In this document: positions 1 through 8,936 of the stretch, in pieces | How the letters are laid out: every line of letters begins with the position of its first letter | How positions within the stretch are numbered: position 1 is the stretch's first letter | From: Corynebacterium efficiens YS-314 | GTDB taxonomy: Bacteria; Actinomycetota; Actinomycetes; Mycobacteriales; Mycobacteriaceae | Assembly (NCBI RefSeq): GCF_000011305.1 | Contig: NC_004369.1 | Span: forward strand, 248,001 to 312,000 | DNA: 64,000 nucleotides | Direction: 5' to 3' | Program-made: the position numbers and the translations under genes | The notes under the pieces: generated by a model | Seen by the model: the letters and a program-made list of their open reading frames with translations, nothing else | The model's database searches: none | Told to the model about the DNA's origin: nothing

Positions 1-117
1 GATCGGGATCTCGGAGCTTGGGGCCGGTGCTGCGGACTGTGCGTGGGCGACGCCGGTGGTGCCACCGAAGATGAGGGCTGTGGACAGCGCCACAGCAGCG
101 AGCTTCTTGAAACGCAT
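1..117 (-). CDS. Secreted protein, N-terminal part only (runs off the window)
   Basis: Only the first 39 codons are in the window, read leftward from an ATG at 115-117. The peptide starts MRFKKLAAVALSTALIFGG and continues to VAHAQSAAPAP, a classical Sec signal peptide: basic start, about 15 hydrophobic residues and an AHA-Q cleavage site. A GGAG ribosome-binding site lies 5-9 bases upstream. The mature domain is outside the window, so no function can be given. Confidence 0.75.
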   Translation of the reverse strand, partial: MRFKKLAAVALSTALIFGGTTGVAHAQSAAPAPSSEIPI

Positions 118-233
118 GGGGTACTCCTTCACTTGATCGGACAATGGATGAATCACATTCGATAGTAGTTCAGGAAACCTGCGAATTCAGCGGTCCGCTG
201 ATGAAAAACAGGGAAAGGGCTGCTTAACGACGC

Positions 234-272
234 CCGCCTCCCGCACCTTTACCACCAGGGTGCGGGAGGCGG
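234..272. repeat. Perfect 14-bp hairpin without U-tract
   Basis: CCGCCTCCCGCACC (234-247) pairs perfectly with GGTGCGGGAGGCGG (259-272) across an 11-base loop. Neither side is followed by a T run, so it is not a standard intrinsic terminator in either direction. Its place between two divergent genes leaves open a boundary or 5'-leader role. Confidence 0.6.
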
Positions 273-376
273 TGGGGGTGGTGCGTCGAAAAGCGTCCGT
301 CAACCGCCACGACGGTCGGCCTGCTGGTCGGCAGGGGTCGGACATGTGGCTCATGTGCCCCCGGGATGGCCCGCTC

Positions 377-385
377 TGCTATGAT
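377..385 (+). promoter_or_regulatory. Extended -10 promoter element (TGCTATGAT)
   Basis: TATGAT at 380-385 is preceded by TGC, giving an extended -10. No good -35 is visible about 17 bases upstream, which is tolerated with an extended -10. It faces mrpA, 240 bases downstream. Confidence 0.45.
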
Positions 386-625
386 CAGCGACTATGTTCC
401 AGACCACTATTGTTTCCCGGCGTGTCTTCCGGCCGCTTTTCCGGGTGCTTCCACCCGCGGGGACCAACGGTTATCTTCCTACGTGGGGTGAGTACCTTTC
501 CGGCACCACTCCCGTAGTCGAGTCTGAGCCGGTAGCCTAGTGTCCTGATGTCTCGATCAGCGACCACATTCCAGTGAACCGGCTCGCTAAGATTCCGTCA
601 TCTTCCCCCGGATCAAGGTTGCCGA

Positions 626-3475
626 ATGTTATCGAGTTCTTTAATTGTAGTCCTGTTTGGCTGCGTGTTGGCAGTACCATTCAGACGATGGGCTGGCCGT
701 AATTCAGGAGGGATCCTCGCGATCCCACTGGTGGTAGCAGCGGGACTCATCCTGCAGTCGCTTCAGGGAAACGCCGCCCCGGCTGCACTGAACATCCATG
801 AAGCCGTACCGTGGATGCCTACCCTGGGAGTTAATTTCTCCTTCCATCTGGATGGCCTTTCTCTGGTCTTCTCCATGCTGGTACTGCTCATCGGCGCTGC
901 TGTGCTCATCTACAGCACCCGATATCTGGGCAAAGCCGACCCAGGTCACTTTTACCTGTTGATGAGTCTGTTCGCGGCAGCAATGTTGCTTCTGGTACTC
1001 ACAGATGACCTCGTGGTGTTCTTCTTTGCCTGGGAGATAACCACGCTGTGTTCATATCTGTTAATCGCACGCTCTGGGCCTGAAGGCCGTGATCCCGCGA
1101 TACGTACCCTGTTGGTTACCGTCGCGGGCGGGTTGTCGTTGTTAACAGCCTTCGCCATGCTGATGGCTCGCACTGGAACCACACGAATCAGCGAGATTCT
1201 CGGTGATACCAGTTGGACGCAGGATACCGGTTTCACTGTAGCGATCGCCTTCTTGTTGGCCGGTGCGGTCTTCACCAAATCCGCCCAGTTCCCCTTCCAG
1301 GCATGGCTGCCGGACTCAATGGTGGCCATCGCACCTGTTTCTGCCTACCTCCATGCCGCAGCCATGGTCAAAGCGGGTATCTACCTGGCCCTGCGTTTCT
1401 CCCCGGCAATGTCGAATATTCCCACCTGGCAGATTCTCCTGATCACATGCGGACTCATCACTGCCCTGTTCGGGGCATTTACCGCCGTGAAACGCAATGA
1501 TCTGAAAGAACTGCTCGCCTATTCAACGATCAGTCAGCTCGGCCTTCTGGTCACCATGATCGGCGTGGGCTCCGACGTGGCGTTGACCGCGGCCGTGGTC
1601 CATACCATCGCCCACGCATTGTTCAAGGCCGCTCTGTTCATGACCGTCGGCATCATCGAGCATGAGACGGGTACCCGTGACAGACGTGAACTCGCTCAGC
1701 TCGATCTGCGTCTGCCCATCACCACCACGGTGGTCACCATCTCCGCCCTCTCAATGGCGGGCGTGCCGCTGACGTTCGGTTTCATCAGCAAGGAATCGTT
1801 GATCACAGCTCTCGTTGAAACTCCGGGGAATGCCTTCGTGATGGTGCTGGTCACCGCCGGCGTGGTTCTCACATCGATGATGACGTTTGCTTACTCCCTG
1901 CGCTATATCCTCGCGATCTGGCCACGGAAGGTACGATCACAGAAGCAGAAGAATGATGGTGCCTCCAGGACGGTGATCAGGGAGGCAACCCCCACCTTCT
2001 ACCTGGCACCCGCTGTCCTGGCTGTATGCACACTGGCCTTCGGTCTGATCCCGGGGCTGCTGGACACGGTGGTGACGTGGGCTGCCAATGCGGTGACCGG
2101 TGAGCCTGCAGCAATCTACCTGTCGATCTGGCATGGCTTTAACCTCCCGCTCCTGCTGTCGGCCCTGATCATCGGGGTCGGTATCATCCTGGTCCTTCTG
2201 CGTGAACCGGTATCCGGTTTCCTGTCGCGGTTCCACGCTCCAGTCTCGGGTCTCCGGGCGGTGGAGGGGTTCCGTGATGCGGTCTTCGCCTTCGGCACGA
2301 AGGTGTCGCACCAGGCGGGAACCAGTTCTCTGACCAGACATCTGGTAATACCCATCCTCTGTCTCATCCTGATAGCGGTGGGTGGGGTTTTCGCGCTCAC
2401 CACTCTCCCTGAGAGGATCGCCGGTGATACTCAGATCATTGACTGGCTACTGGTCGGCTTGCTGGCCGTAGGTGTTATCGGTGCATTTCGGAGTACAACA
2501 CGCATCGGAATCGTGGTGATCCTGGGTGTGACCGGTTATAGCGTTGCTCTCTGGTTCTTCAATCTGGGGGCCACGGATGTCGCCATGACCCAGTTGCTGG
2601 TGGAGACCCTGACGTTGCTGGTGCTGGTGCTGGTGCTTCGTCGACTTCCGGCGAAGCTTCCAGCGGAGCAAACGGGCACGAAGGGATGGTCGATGTTGCT
2701 CGCCATAGCTGCAGGCTTGGTAACCTTCCTCGCCGTGTGGTCATTTACCGGACGACGGGAATTCGCCGATGCCACACGATGGTATTTGAATGAGGCGGCT
2801 CCGATCTCCGGCGGCGACAACATCGTGAACACCATCCTGGTGGATTACCGTGCGCTGGATACCCTTGGGGAGCTGACAGTTCTGGGCGTAGCGGGCATCT
2901 CTGTGATTGTCCTCCTTCAGGCACGTCGTCCCGCCCCGATTCCACACGTCACCAACCCCGGACCGCATCCACTGGATGACCCATGGGCGAATGCAGTGTT
3001 CTTCCGGGCCATCAGCCGGATCATTGTGCCTGTCATCATTCTTGTCTCGCTGGTGCTCCTGGTGCGTGGACACAATGAACCCGGCGGAGGCTTCATCAGC
3101 GCACTGGTGGGCGGTGCAGGGTTCGCTCTGTTGTATCTTGCGTCCGCAACTGACAGGTCCCGGTTCATCCGGTTGCCCTATGTCGCACTGATCGGTGGTG
3201 GTGTGCTGGTTGGTGTCATCACCGGCATCGCCGGTTTCATTGAGGGATCCTTCCTGAAACCCATCCACTTCGATGTCCTCGGTGTACACATGACAACTGC
3301 GCTCATCTTTGACATCGGGGTCTACCTGGCGGTCATCGGAATGGTTCTGGTTGCCGTGAATCTCATGGGACAGTCAACCCCACCGGTTAAAGACAACGAA
3401 GCGATCCCGCCGGATCCCGTTGAGTCACCGGATCCCGCGACCGCCAATGACCATAGCCGTGAGGTGAAAGCATGA
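626..3475 (+). CDS. mrpA: Na+/H+ antiporter subunit MrpA fused to MrpB domain
   Basis: Large inner-membrane subunit of the multisubunit Mrp cation/proton antiporter, which exchanges cytoplasmic Na+ for external protons. The 949 residues carry the NADH-quinone-oxidoreductase-like antiporter domain over roughly the first 450 residues (TKSAQFPFQAWLPDSM and ELLAYSTISQLG, typical of MrpA/NuoL), then further helices. An MnhB-type domain follows from about residue 785 (VRGHNEPGGGFISALVGG). No separate mrpB gene follows, so A and B are fused. The stop overlaps the next ATG by four bases (ATGA), as at several junctions in this operon. A weak AAGG lies upstream of the ATG. Confidence 0.95.
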   Translation: MLSSSLIVVLFGCVLAVPFRRWAGRNSGGILAIPLVVAAGLILQSLQGNAAPAALNIHEAVPWMPTLGVNFSFHLDGLSLVFSMLVLLIGAAVLIYSTRYLGKADPGHFYLLMSLFAAAMLLLVLTDDLVVFFFAWEITTLCSYLLIARSGPEGRDPAIRTLLVTVAGGLSLLTAFAMLMARTGTTRISEILGDTSWTQDTGFTVAIAFLLAGAVFTKSAQFPFQAWLPDSMVAIAPVSAYLHAAAMVKAGIYLALRFSPAMSNIPTWQILLITCGLITALFGAFTAVKRNDLKELLAYSTISQLGLLVTMIGVGSDVALTAAVVHTIAHALFKAALFMTVGIIEHETGTRDRRELAQLDLRLPITTTVVTISALSMAGVPLTFGFISKESLITALVETPGNAFVMVLVTAGVVLTSMMTFAYSLRYILAIWPRKVRSQKQKNDGASRTVIREATPTFYLAPAVLAVCTLAFGLIPGLLDTVVTWAANAVTGEPAAIYLSIWHGFNLPLLLSALIIGVGIILVLLREPVSGFLSRFHAPVSGLRAVEGFRDAVFAFGTKVSHQAGTSSLTRHLVIPILCLILIAVGGVFALTTLPERIAGDTQIIDWLLVGLLAVGVIGAFRSTTRIGIVVILGVTGYSVALWFFNLGATDVAMTQLLVETLTLLVLVLVLRRLPAKLPAEQTGTKGWSMLLAIAAGLVTFLAVWSFTGRREFADATRWYLNEAAPISGGDNIVNTILVDYRALDTLGELTVLGVAGISVIVLLQARRPAPIPHVTNPGPHPLDDPWANAVFFRAISRIIVPVIILVSLVLLVRGHNEPGGGFISALVGGAGFALLYLASATDRSRFIRLPYVALIGGGVLVGVITGIAGFIEGSFLKPIHFDVLGVHMTTALIFDIGVYLAVIGMVLVAVNLMGQSTPPVKDNEAIPPDPVESPDPATANDHSREVKA

Positions 3476-3927
3476 CCATCGCGATCTCTGCAGGTTTGTT
3501 GATGACCGCTGCCGTCTATCTGATGCTCCGTCGCGATATGCTCCGCGTCACATTGGGTTTTGTCTTCCTGGGACATACCTCGGTGATCATCCTCATGGCG
3601 TCTGGAGGGGTATTCCGCCGGGATGAACCCTTCGGCAGTGGTTCCACAACCGCTGCTGATCCTCTACCACAGGCATTTGTGCTCACAGCCATCGTCATTG
3701 CCTTTTCCATCACCGTGTTCATGCTTGTACTCACCGTCACCGGGCGTCGTGATGACGCGGTTGAATCCAGTAAGGATATCCGCAGCAACCCTGAGTTGTT
3801 CGAGGAAGGGCAGGAGATCCCGGCAGGACAGCTCGACATGGTTCGCGCCTCTCGCGCCGAGCACAGACACCGTCCCCCCACAGAAGATGAACGCACCGTC
3901 GGATTCGTGGATAAGGAGGGTGAGTAA
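3472..3927 (+). CDS. mrpC: Na+/H+ antiporter subunit MrpC
   Basis: Small NuoK-like membrane subunit of the Mrp antiporter. It has three hydrophobic segments in the first 90 residues, with the family signature LGFVFLGHTSVIILMASGG around residues 23-41, then a long charged C-terminal tail of about 60 residues that is probably cytoplasmic. It overlaps mrpA by four bases and its TAA shares one base with the ATG of mrpD, implying translational coupling. Confidence 0.93.
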   Translation: MTIAISAGLLMTAAVYLMLRRDMLRVTLGFVFLGHTSVIILMASGGVFRRDEPFGSGSTTAADPLPQAFVLTAIVIAFSITVFMLVLTVTGRRDDAVESSKDIRSNPELFEEGQEIPAGQLDMVRASRAEHRHRPPTEDERTVGFVDKEGE

Positions 3928-5570
3928 TGAACATCAGTGACTCTTCTCTCGCAGCATTTGTCATTGCCCCGCTCCTGGCTTCCGGTCTCCTGTTGCTTTT
4001 CCGGGGCAGCCGGATGTTCCACGCCTTCGTTTTGTTGGCTGTCCTGACTGCCTCGCTGTGCGGAGCGGGTGCACTCATCTGGCTGACCTCAGACGGTGGC
4101 GTCTATGCGCATTCAATCGGACTATGGCCCGGTGGTATTGCCATTCCACTGGTCGCGGATATGTTCTCCTCGCTCATGCTGGCAGCGACCGGTATCATCA
4201 CGATTGCCTGTGTCGCCTTTGCACTGGCGGCAGGTTTCTACCGATCACCGTATTTCGCCCCGCTGGTGCTGGTGATGGTGACCGGTGTCAACGGTGCTCT
4301 ATTGACGGCGGATATCTTCAACTTCTTCGTCTTTCTCGAGGTCATGTTGCTGCCGGCCTATGGGCTGTACGTGCTCTCCCCGAAGGGGCAGGGGCGAACA
4401 CCGCGTTCGCGGATTGCCGGTCTCCGTTTGTTCCTCACCGTGAATCTTTTCACCTCGACGGTGTTTCTTGCCGGTGTGGGGTTCATCTACGGGGTCGTGG
4501 GCACGGTGAATATCGCTGAACTCGCGGGTGTTGCCGCCGAGAACGACACTGTGGCGCTGGCAACCGCGGTGTGCCTGTTCACACTGTCCATCAAGTCGTC
4601 CATTGTTCCGACCCATGGTTGGCTGGCCAGGAGTTATCCGCTGACAACTCCGGCGATCACCGCGCTCTTCTCCGGTATCCACACCAAAGTGGCCAACTAC
4701 GCCATCTACCGGCTGTACGCTGTGGTATTCGATGGGGATGAAACCTACCTGTGGATCGGTGTGGTGTTCTTCAGCCTGACCATGCTCGTCGGTGTGCTCG
4801 GCGCGGTGGGGGAGCACACCACTCGTTCGATTCTGGCTTTCCACATGACCAGTCAGATCGGGTACATCATGTTGGGGGTGGCGCTGTTCACGGAGCTCGG
4901 TCTCACAGCAGGTATCTTCTACCTGGTCCACCACATGATCGTGAAAGCCTCCCTCTTCCTGTCCACCGGAGCATTGGAGGTTACGCACGGAACCGGCAGA
5001 CTCGGTGCGCTGCCTCCCATGGCCAAGCGTGAGCCGCTCCTCGCCGTGGCGTTCATGGCGGCTGCACTTTCTCTCGCGGGTCTACCACCCTTCTCCGGGT
5101 TTGTTGGGAAACTTGCGCTGATTGTCGCGGCAGCCGAGGTTGGACAATGGATTGCCGTGGCGCTCATGGTGATTGTCAGTCTCTTCACACTGCTGTCCAT
5201 GCTCAAGATCTGGTCAGGGGTGTTTTGGGATCTACCGTGGGCCACCGTGGGACGTCGTCGTCGGCCTGCTGATGATCCGGACGGGACTTCCCCCACCACC
5301 GGTGCTCACCTTTCGAATGGGGCAACATCTGACACAGCCCGGGCCACAGAGCGGGAGACAACTCTCACACTGGTGGATCCGGTGGAGAAGGTCACAAGCG
5401 CAGAAGACCTGCCGAAGGTGAAACTCTCCCTGGTTCTGCCGTCAGTTGCTCTCGCGCTCATCACCCTGAGCATCGGATTGGGTGCGGAACCCTTGCTTGC
5501 CTGGTCTGAAACTGCGGCCCAAGGTCTGCTGAATACAGGTCCCTATGTTGAGGCGGTATTGACACCATGA
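3927..5570 (+). CDS. mrpD: Na+/H+ antiporter subunit MrpD
   Basis: Proton-channel subunit related to NuoN/NuoM. The 547 residues are strongly hydrophobic, with the family segments NFFVFLEVMLLPAYGLY, IKSSIVPTHGWLARSYP and FHMTSQIGYIMLGVALF. The loop around residues 440-490 is hydrophilic and variable. Expected to act in the membrane as part of the MrpA-G complex. It overlaps mrpE by four bases. Confidence 0.94.
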   Translation: MNISDSSLAAFVIAPLLASGLLLLFRGSRMFHAFVLLAVLTASLCGAGALIWLTSDGGVYAHSIGLWPGGIAIPLVADMFSSLMLAATGIITIACVAFALAAGFYRSPYFAPLVLVMVTGVNGALLTADIFNFFVFLEVMLLPAYGLYVLSPKGQGRTPRSRIAGLRLFLTVNLFTSTVFLAGVGFIYGVVGTVNIAELAGVAAENDTVALATAVCLFTLSIKSSIVPTHGWLARSYPLTTPAITALFSGIHTKVANYAIYRLYAVVFDGDETYLWIGVVFFSLTMLVGVLGAVGEHTTRSILAFHMTSQIGYIMLGVALFTELGLTAGIFYLVHHMIVKASLFLSTGALEVTHGTGRLGALPPMAKREPLLAVAFMAAALSLAGLPPFSGFVGKLALIVAAAEVGQWIAVALMVIVSLFTLLSMLKIWSGVFWDLPWATVGRRRRPADDPDGTSPTTGAHLSNGATSDTARATERETTLTLVDPVEKVTSAEDLPKVKLSLVLPSVALALITLSIGLGAEPLLAWSETAAQGLLNTGPYVEAVLTP

Positions 5571-5932
5571 TTGACTCGTTAACCTGGCCATTTCGAATTA
5601 TAGGTTTCCTATTCTGGTACATCGGCGCGCTGGTCACAGCAAATATCGCGGTGTTGAAAGACGTCCTCACCCCTGGTCAGGATTCCGCTCCCGGTATCGG
5701 TCTGTTCGAGAGCCGTTCTGAAACAGAATTCGAATTTTCCCTGATTTCCGTCCTCATCACACTCACTCCAGGGACTCTCTCCCTGGGAACCACGACCAGG
5801 GGTGAAGGGGAGCCGAGGAAGCTCTATGTTCACAGCCTGTATTCATCTGATGCCGATGCGCTGCGGGCGGAACTCAAAGACATGGAGGATCGAATGCTGA
5901 AAGCGGTACGGATCCGGAAGGAGACATCATGA
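5567..5932 (+). CDS. mrpE: Na+/H+ antiporter subunit MrpE
   Basis: MrpE-type subunit of 121 residues. Two N-terminal hydrophobic helices (about residues 5-32) are followed by the conserved cytoplasmic part containing LISVLITLTPGTLSLG and a C-terminal HSLYSSDADALRAELKDMED segment. Length and motif order match the family. Start and stop overlap the neighbouring genes by four bases each. Confidence 0.93.
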   Translation: MIDSLTWPFRIIGFLFWYIGALVTANIAVLKDVLTPGQDSAPGIGLFESRSETEFEFSLISVLITLTPGTLSLGTTTRGEGEPRKLYVHSLYSSDADALRAELKDMEDRMLKAVRIRKETS

Positions 5933-6186
5933 CGGTGGTAAACATCGCAATCATTGTCATCGGGTTGACCTGTGTGCCTGCGGCGTACCGCATGGTGATC
6001 GGCCCATCAAACGCCGATCGCGTGATTGCAGCTGATCTCTTGATATTTGCCACGGTGGGGCTGTTGGCGCTCTTTGGTATTCGGGGCGGCAGTGACTACA
6101 CCTTTGATATCGTTCTCGTGACCTCGCTGGTTGGTTTCCTGGGGGCATTATCGCTGGCCCGCGCGCTGTTGGGAGGCCGTCGATGA
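5929..6186 (+). CDS. mrpF: Na+/H+ antiporter subunit MrpF
   Basis: An 85-residue MrpF-type protein with three transmembrane segments and the signature RMVIGPSNADRVIAADLL near residues 21-38. It is the usual small integral subunit between MrpE and MrpG in this operon order and overlaps both by four bases. Confidence 0.93.
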   Translation: MTVVNIAIIVIGLTCVPAAYRMVIGPSNADRVIAADLLIFATVGLLALFGIRGGSDYTFDIVLVTSLVGFLGALSLARALLGGRR

Positions 6187-6548
6187 GCGACTACATTTCA
6201 GTCATCGGTGATGTGATGATCCTCCTGGGGCTGCTCGTGTTTGTCACTGCGGGTATCGGTTTCCTCAAATTCCCAGACGTGTACATGCGTGTTTCGGCCC
6301 TGGGCACCGCCGGCGGCATCGGAATCATCCTGGTAGTTGCGGGAGCACTGTTTCACAATCTGTCCTGGATGAACCTTTTCCTGGCCCTGACCATCATCGT
6401 CATCCAGCTGGGTACGTCCGCAGTGGGCAGTACAGCTGTGGCCAGGTCAGCCCTGTTGACGGGTGTGAAGATGGAGCACTGGCAGTACGACGAGCTGGAG
6501 GAGGACATAAACTCCCTCCGGGCCCAGGCTGATAAACCTGCACGATAG
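6183..6548 (+). CDS. mrpG: Na+/H+ antiporter subunit MrpG
   Basis: A 121-residue MrpG-type subunit. Three hydrophobic helices contain the family motif GIGFLKFPDVYMRVSALGTA (about residues 25-44), followed by a charged tail. It is the last gene of the operon; about 150 bases without a clear terminator separate it from the next gene. Confidence 0.93.
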   Translation: MSDYISVIGDVMILLGLLVFVTAGIGFLKFPDVYMRVSALGTAGGIGIILVVAGALFHNLSWMNLFLALTIIVIQLGTSAVGSTAVARSALLTGVKMEHWQYDELEEDINSLRAQADKPAR

Positions 6549-6697
6549 ATATACCGGTTCACCAAGTGGTGTGGATCCGCCCCAACCCCGTGCTGGTGGG
6601 TGTTGCCCGGTGCGTTTCGCCTGATGGGCATCTACCAGTGTGATCACCCGGTGCGCCTACCAGCTCACACCAGTCGGGGTCACTACATTTCCTAAGT

Positions 6698-8218
6698 ATG
6701 TCTGCTGTTGTCGCCCCCACCGAAACACCAGCCACCCGCAGGGGTGGGATTCTGGCTGCGCTGCTTCTGTTGATCCCGCTCATCGCGGGCACGGTGTTCG
6801 CCACCGCGACCGGCATGGATATCTCCCGGTCCTGGTCACCTGCCGGGGAGGTCACGGGTGCACCCGCGCCGGCATCGACGAACAGTCAGGACCTCATCGA
6901 GGCCCGTCGCGCCGCCGGTGAGGCCGGCGCCCAGGCAGGTTTCCTCGCCAGCGGCACCGGTGAGCTCACCGCCGGCACCCAGGAGCTTGTCGACGCCGCA
7001 GCCCCCCTCCAGGAGGGCGTGGGTGCCGCGGCTGAGGGCGCCCGTCAGCTCCACCAGGGCCTCATCGAGCTGCAGGCCGGCACGGGGCAGATGGGCACCG
7101 GCGCCACCGAGATCGCCGATGGTGTGGCCTCCGCGGTGGAACAGATGACCGGCCTGGTGATCCTGACACAGCAGATCCGGGTGGCCCTGGATCAGGCCGA
7201 CCGTGACCTCGCGGCCATGGACCGCCCGGAGGCCGAGGAGGTCCGGGGTCAGCTCACAAACCTGAAGGGCGAGCTGGAGAGGGTGGGGCTCGACGTGGAG
7301 ATGACCGACCGCCTCGACGAGCTGCGCTCCGGCACCCGCGACCTGGCCAACCAGCTGGCCGTTCCCGGCTACGGTTATCACGACGGCATCTACACAGCCA
7401 CCAACGGTGCTGCTGAACTGGCGGCGGGACTCGGTGAGCTGGAAGCGGGTGTCGGCGAGGCCGTCGCAGGTTTCAGCGCCCTGGATGAGGGTGCCTCCCG
7501 CCTCGATGCCATGGCTGCACTCAACCAGGAGAAAACCGGAGCCGTCCAGCGGGCTCTCCCGGCACCCCAGGCACCAGCTGCGGGGGTGGAACTCACCGCA
7601 TCCGGACCCGGGGCGCAGTCGGCATCCCTGCCACCGATGTACGCCTTCCTGATCGCCACCGTGGTGATGCTGGCCGGGGTGGCACTCGGATGGGTCACGC
7701 TGCGTAACCGGTGGCTGCTGGCCTTCATCCTGCTGGGCATCACCGCACTGGGTGGTGTCGTATTGTTCACCGTGGCGCTCGGTATGGGTGCTGCGGCCCT
7801 GGCAGGAGCCGTGGCCATGCTGCTCCTGGCCACCATGGTCTCGGCGGTGATCGCCCGCGTGCTCATCCAGGCATTCGGCGTAACCGGAGCGGTGATAACC
7901 ACCGTGATCGGGTGGATCGCGCAGGTCGCTGTGGTGGGACACGTCTGGAATGTCACCGCTATGGCTGAGATCGGTACCGTGTGGCAGATCCTGGCGGGAC
8001 TGATGCCCCTGCACTATCCCACCTTCGCCCTGACCGCCCTGGGCAACGGCGGCACCCTGACCCCAGTGTGGGTTGGTGCGGCTGTGTTGGGGGGCCTGTT
8101 GCTCATCGGCGGGGTGATGTTGCGGCGTGTTGCGCCTGCGGCGGTTATTGAGGTGGCATCCGATGACATACCGGACCGCGAAGGTGTGGACGGAGAGGCA
8201 ACAACGTCAACCCCCTGA
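6698..8218 (+). CDS. YhgE/Pip-like membrane protein with coiled-coil ectodomain
   Basis: A 506-residue membrane protein of unknown function. One N-terminal transmembrane helix (about residues 18-36) is followed by a roughly 270-residue Ala/Gly/Glu-rich region with heptad-like repeats (GTQELVDAAAPLQEG, AARQLHQGLIELQAG), then five hydrophobic helices between about residues 305 and 490. This plan, single helix, extracytoplasmic helical region, multi-helix C-terminus, is that of YhgE/Pip-type actinobacterial proteins, but I do not recognise a specific homologue. No Shine-Dalgarno sequence is evident; TACATT at 6684-6689 sits eight bases before the ATG, so a leaderless transcript is possible. It converges with the response regulator. 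Confidence 0.7.
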   Translation: MSAVVAPTETPATRRGGILAALLLLIPLIAGTVFATATGMDISRSWSPAGEVTGAPAPASTNSQDLIEARRAAGEAGAQAGFLASGTGELTAGTQELVDAAAPLQEGVGAAAEGARQLHQGLIELQAGTGQMGTGATEIADGVASAVEQMTGLVILTQQIRVALDQADRDLAAMDRPEAEEVRGQLTNLKGELERVGLDVEMTDRLDELRSGTRDLANQLAVPGYGYHDGIYTATNGAAELAAGLGELEAGVGEAVAGFSALDEGASRLDAMAALNQEKTGAVQRALPAPQAPAAGVELTASGPGAQSASLPPMYAFLIATVVMLAGVALGWVTLRNRWLLAFILLGITALGGVVLFTVALGMGAAALAGAVAMLLLATMVSAVIARVLIQAFGVTGAVITTVIGWIAQVAVVGHVWNVTAMAEIGTVWQILAGLMPLHYPTFALTALGNGGTLTPVWVGAAVLGGLLLIGGVMLRRVAPAAVIEVASDDIPDREGVDGEATTSTP

Positions 8219-8261
8219 CCGCTCAGAGCGGGGAGCTGTGTTCTGTACCCGGGCCGCCCGG

Positions 8262-8936
8262 CTAAACGAGTCGGTATCCAGAACCCCGGATGGTCTCCAC
8301 CTTCTCCGTGCCGATCTTCTTACGCAGCGCACGGATATACACATCCACCACATTGGACCCCGGATCAAAGCTCATATCCCACACCATGTTCAACAACTGG
8401 GCACGGGAGAGAATCTGACCCGGATGACGCATGAGCGTCTCCAGCAGGTCGAACTCACGGCGGGAAAGATCACGCCACTTATCTGCCACAAACACCTTCT
8501 GGGTGCGTAGATCCAGTTCCAGAGTGCCGTGCTTGAGCAGGTGCGTATTCGTGGTCCTCTCCACCGGCTGACGGCTGGCCAGACGCAACTTTACCCGCGC
8601 CAGGAGCTCCGCAAACTGGAAGGGCTTGGGCATATAATCATCCGCCCCGCCCTCCAGGGACCGGATGCGATCTTCAATGTTCGTCCGGGCGGTGAGTACA
8701 ATGATCGGTAGCGACACCTTCAACACACGCAGCTGCTCCAGAACATCCGCACCATCCATATGCGGCAGCCCCAGATCCAGGATCATCAGATCAAAATCAC
8801 CACTGTGGGCACGTGCAAAAGCGGCCGCGCCGGATACCGCCACCTCGCACTCGAAACCCTCCTGTACCAGGCCGCGCCTGATGAAATCCGCAATGCCATC
8901 ATCATCCTCCGCGATGAGAATCCGTTCCGTGGCCAT
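8262..8936 (-). CDS. OmpR-family response regulator
   Basis: A 224-residue two-component response regulator. The receiver domain has the acidic pair after RILIAEDDD, the phosphoacceptor Asp in LMILDLGLPHMDG, the Thr in VLTARTN and the Lys in MPKPFQ. The C-terminal winged-helix DNA-binding domain ends VDVYIRALRKKIGTEKVETI. Its ATG follows the TAG of the sensor kinase directly (TAGATG), so the two are co-translated. The 17-base repeats at 10,935 and 14,722 are candidate binding sites. The orthologue number in C. glutamicum is not certain enough to name. Confidence 0.9.
   Translation of the reverse strand: MATERILIAEDDDGIADFIRRGLVQEGFECEVAVSGAAAFARAHSGDFDLMILDLGLPHMDGADVLEQLRVLKVSLPIIVLTARTNIEDRIRSLEGGADDYMPKPFQFAELLARVKLRLASRQPVERTTNTHLLKHGTLELDLRTQKVFVADKWRDLSRREFDLLETLMRHPGQILSRAQLLNMVWDMSFDPGSNVVDVYIRALRKKIGTEKVETIRGSGYRLV

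Larger units (their letters stand above)
118..625. other. Long divergent intergenic region before mrpA
   Basis: No convincing gene is seen in about 500 bases between the leftward secreted protein and mrpA. The region contains a perfect 14-bp hairpin (234-272) and an extended -10 promoter element (377-385). If that promoter drives mrpA, the messenger has a leader of roughly 235 bases. The leader is GC-rich, with several short complementary runs around 420-530, and could fold extensively. Confidence 0.5.

Noticed and set aside
6836..8014. 392-codon frame opposite the YhgE-like gene
   Set aside because: His/Gln/Gly-rich shadow frame; the plus-strand gene has membrane topology and codon bias.
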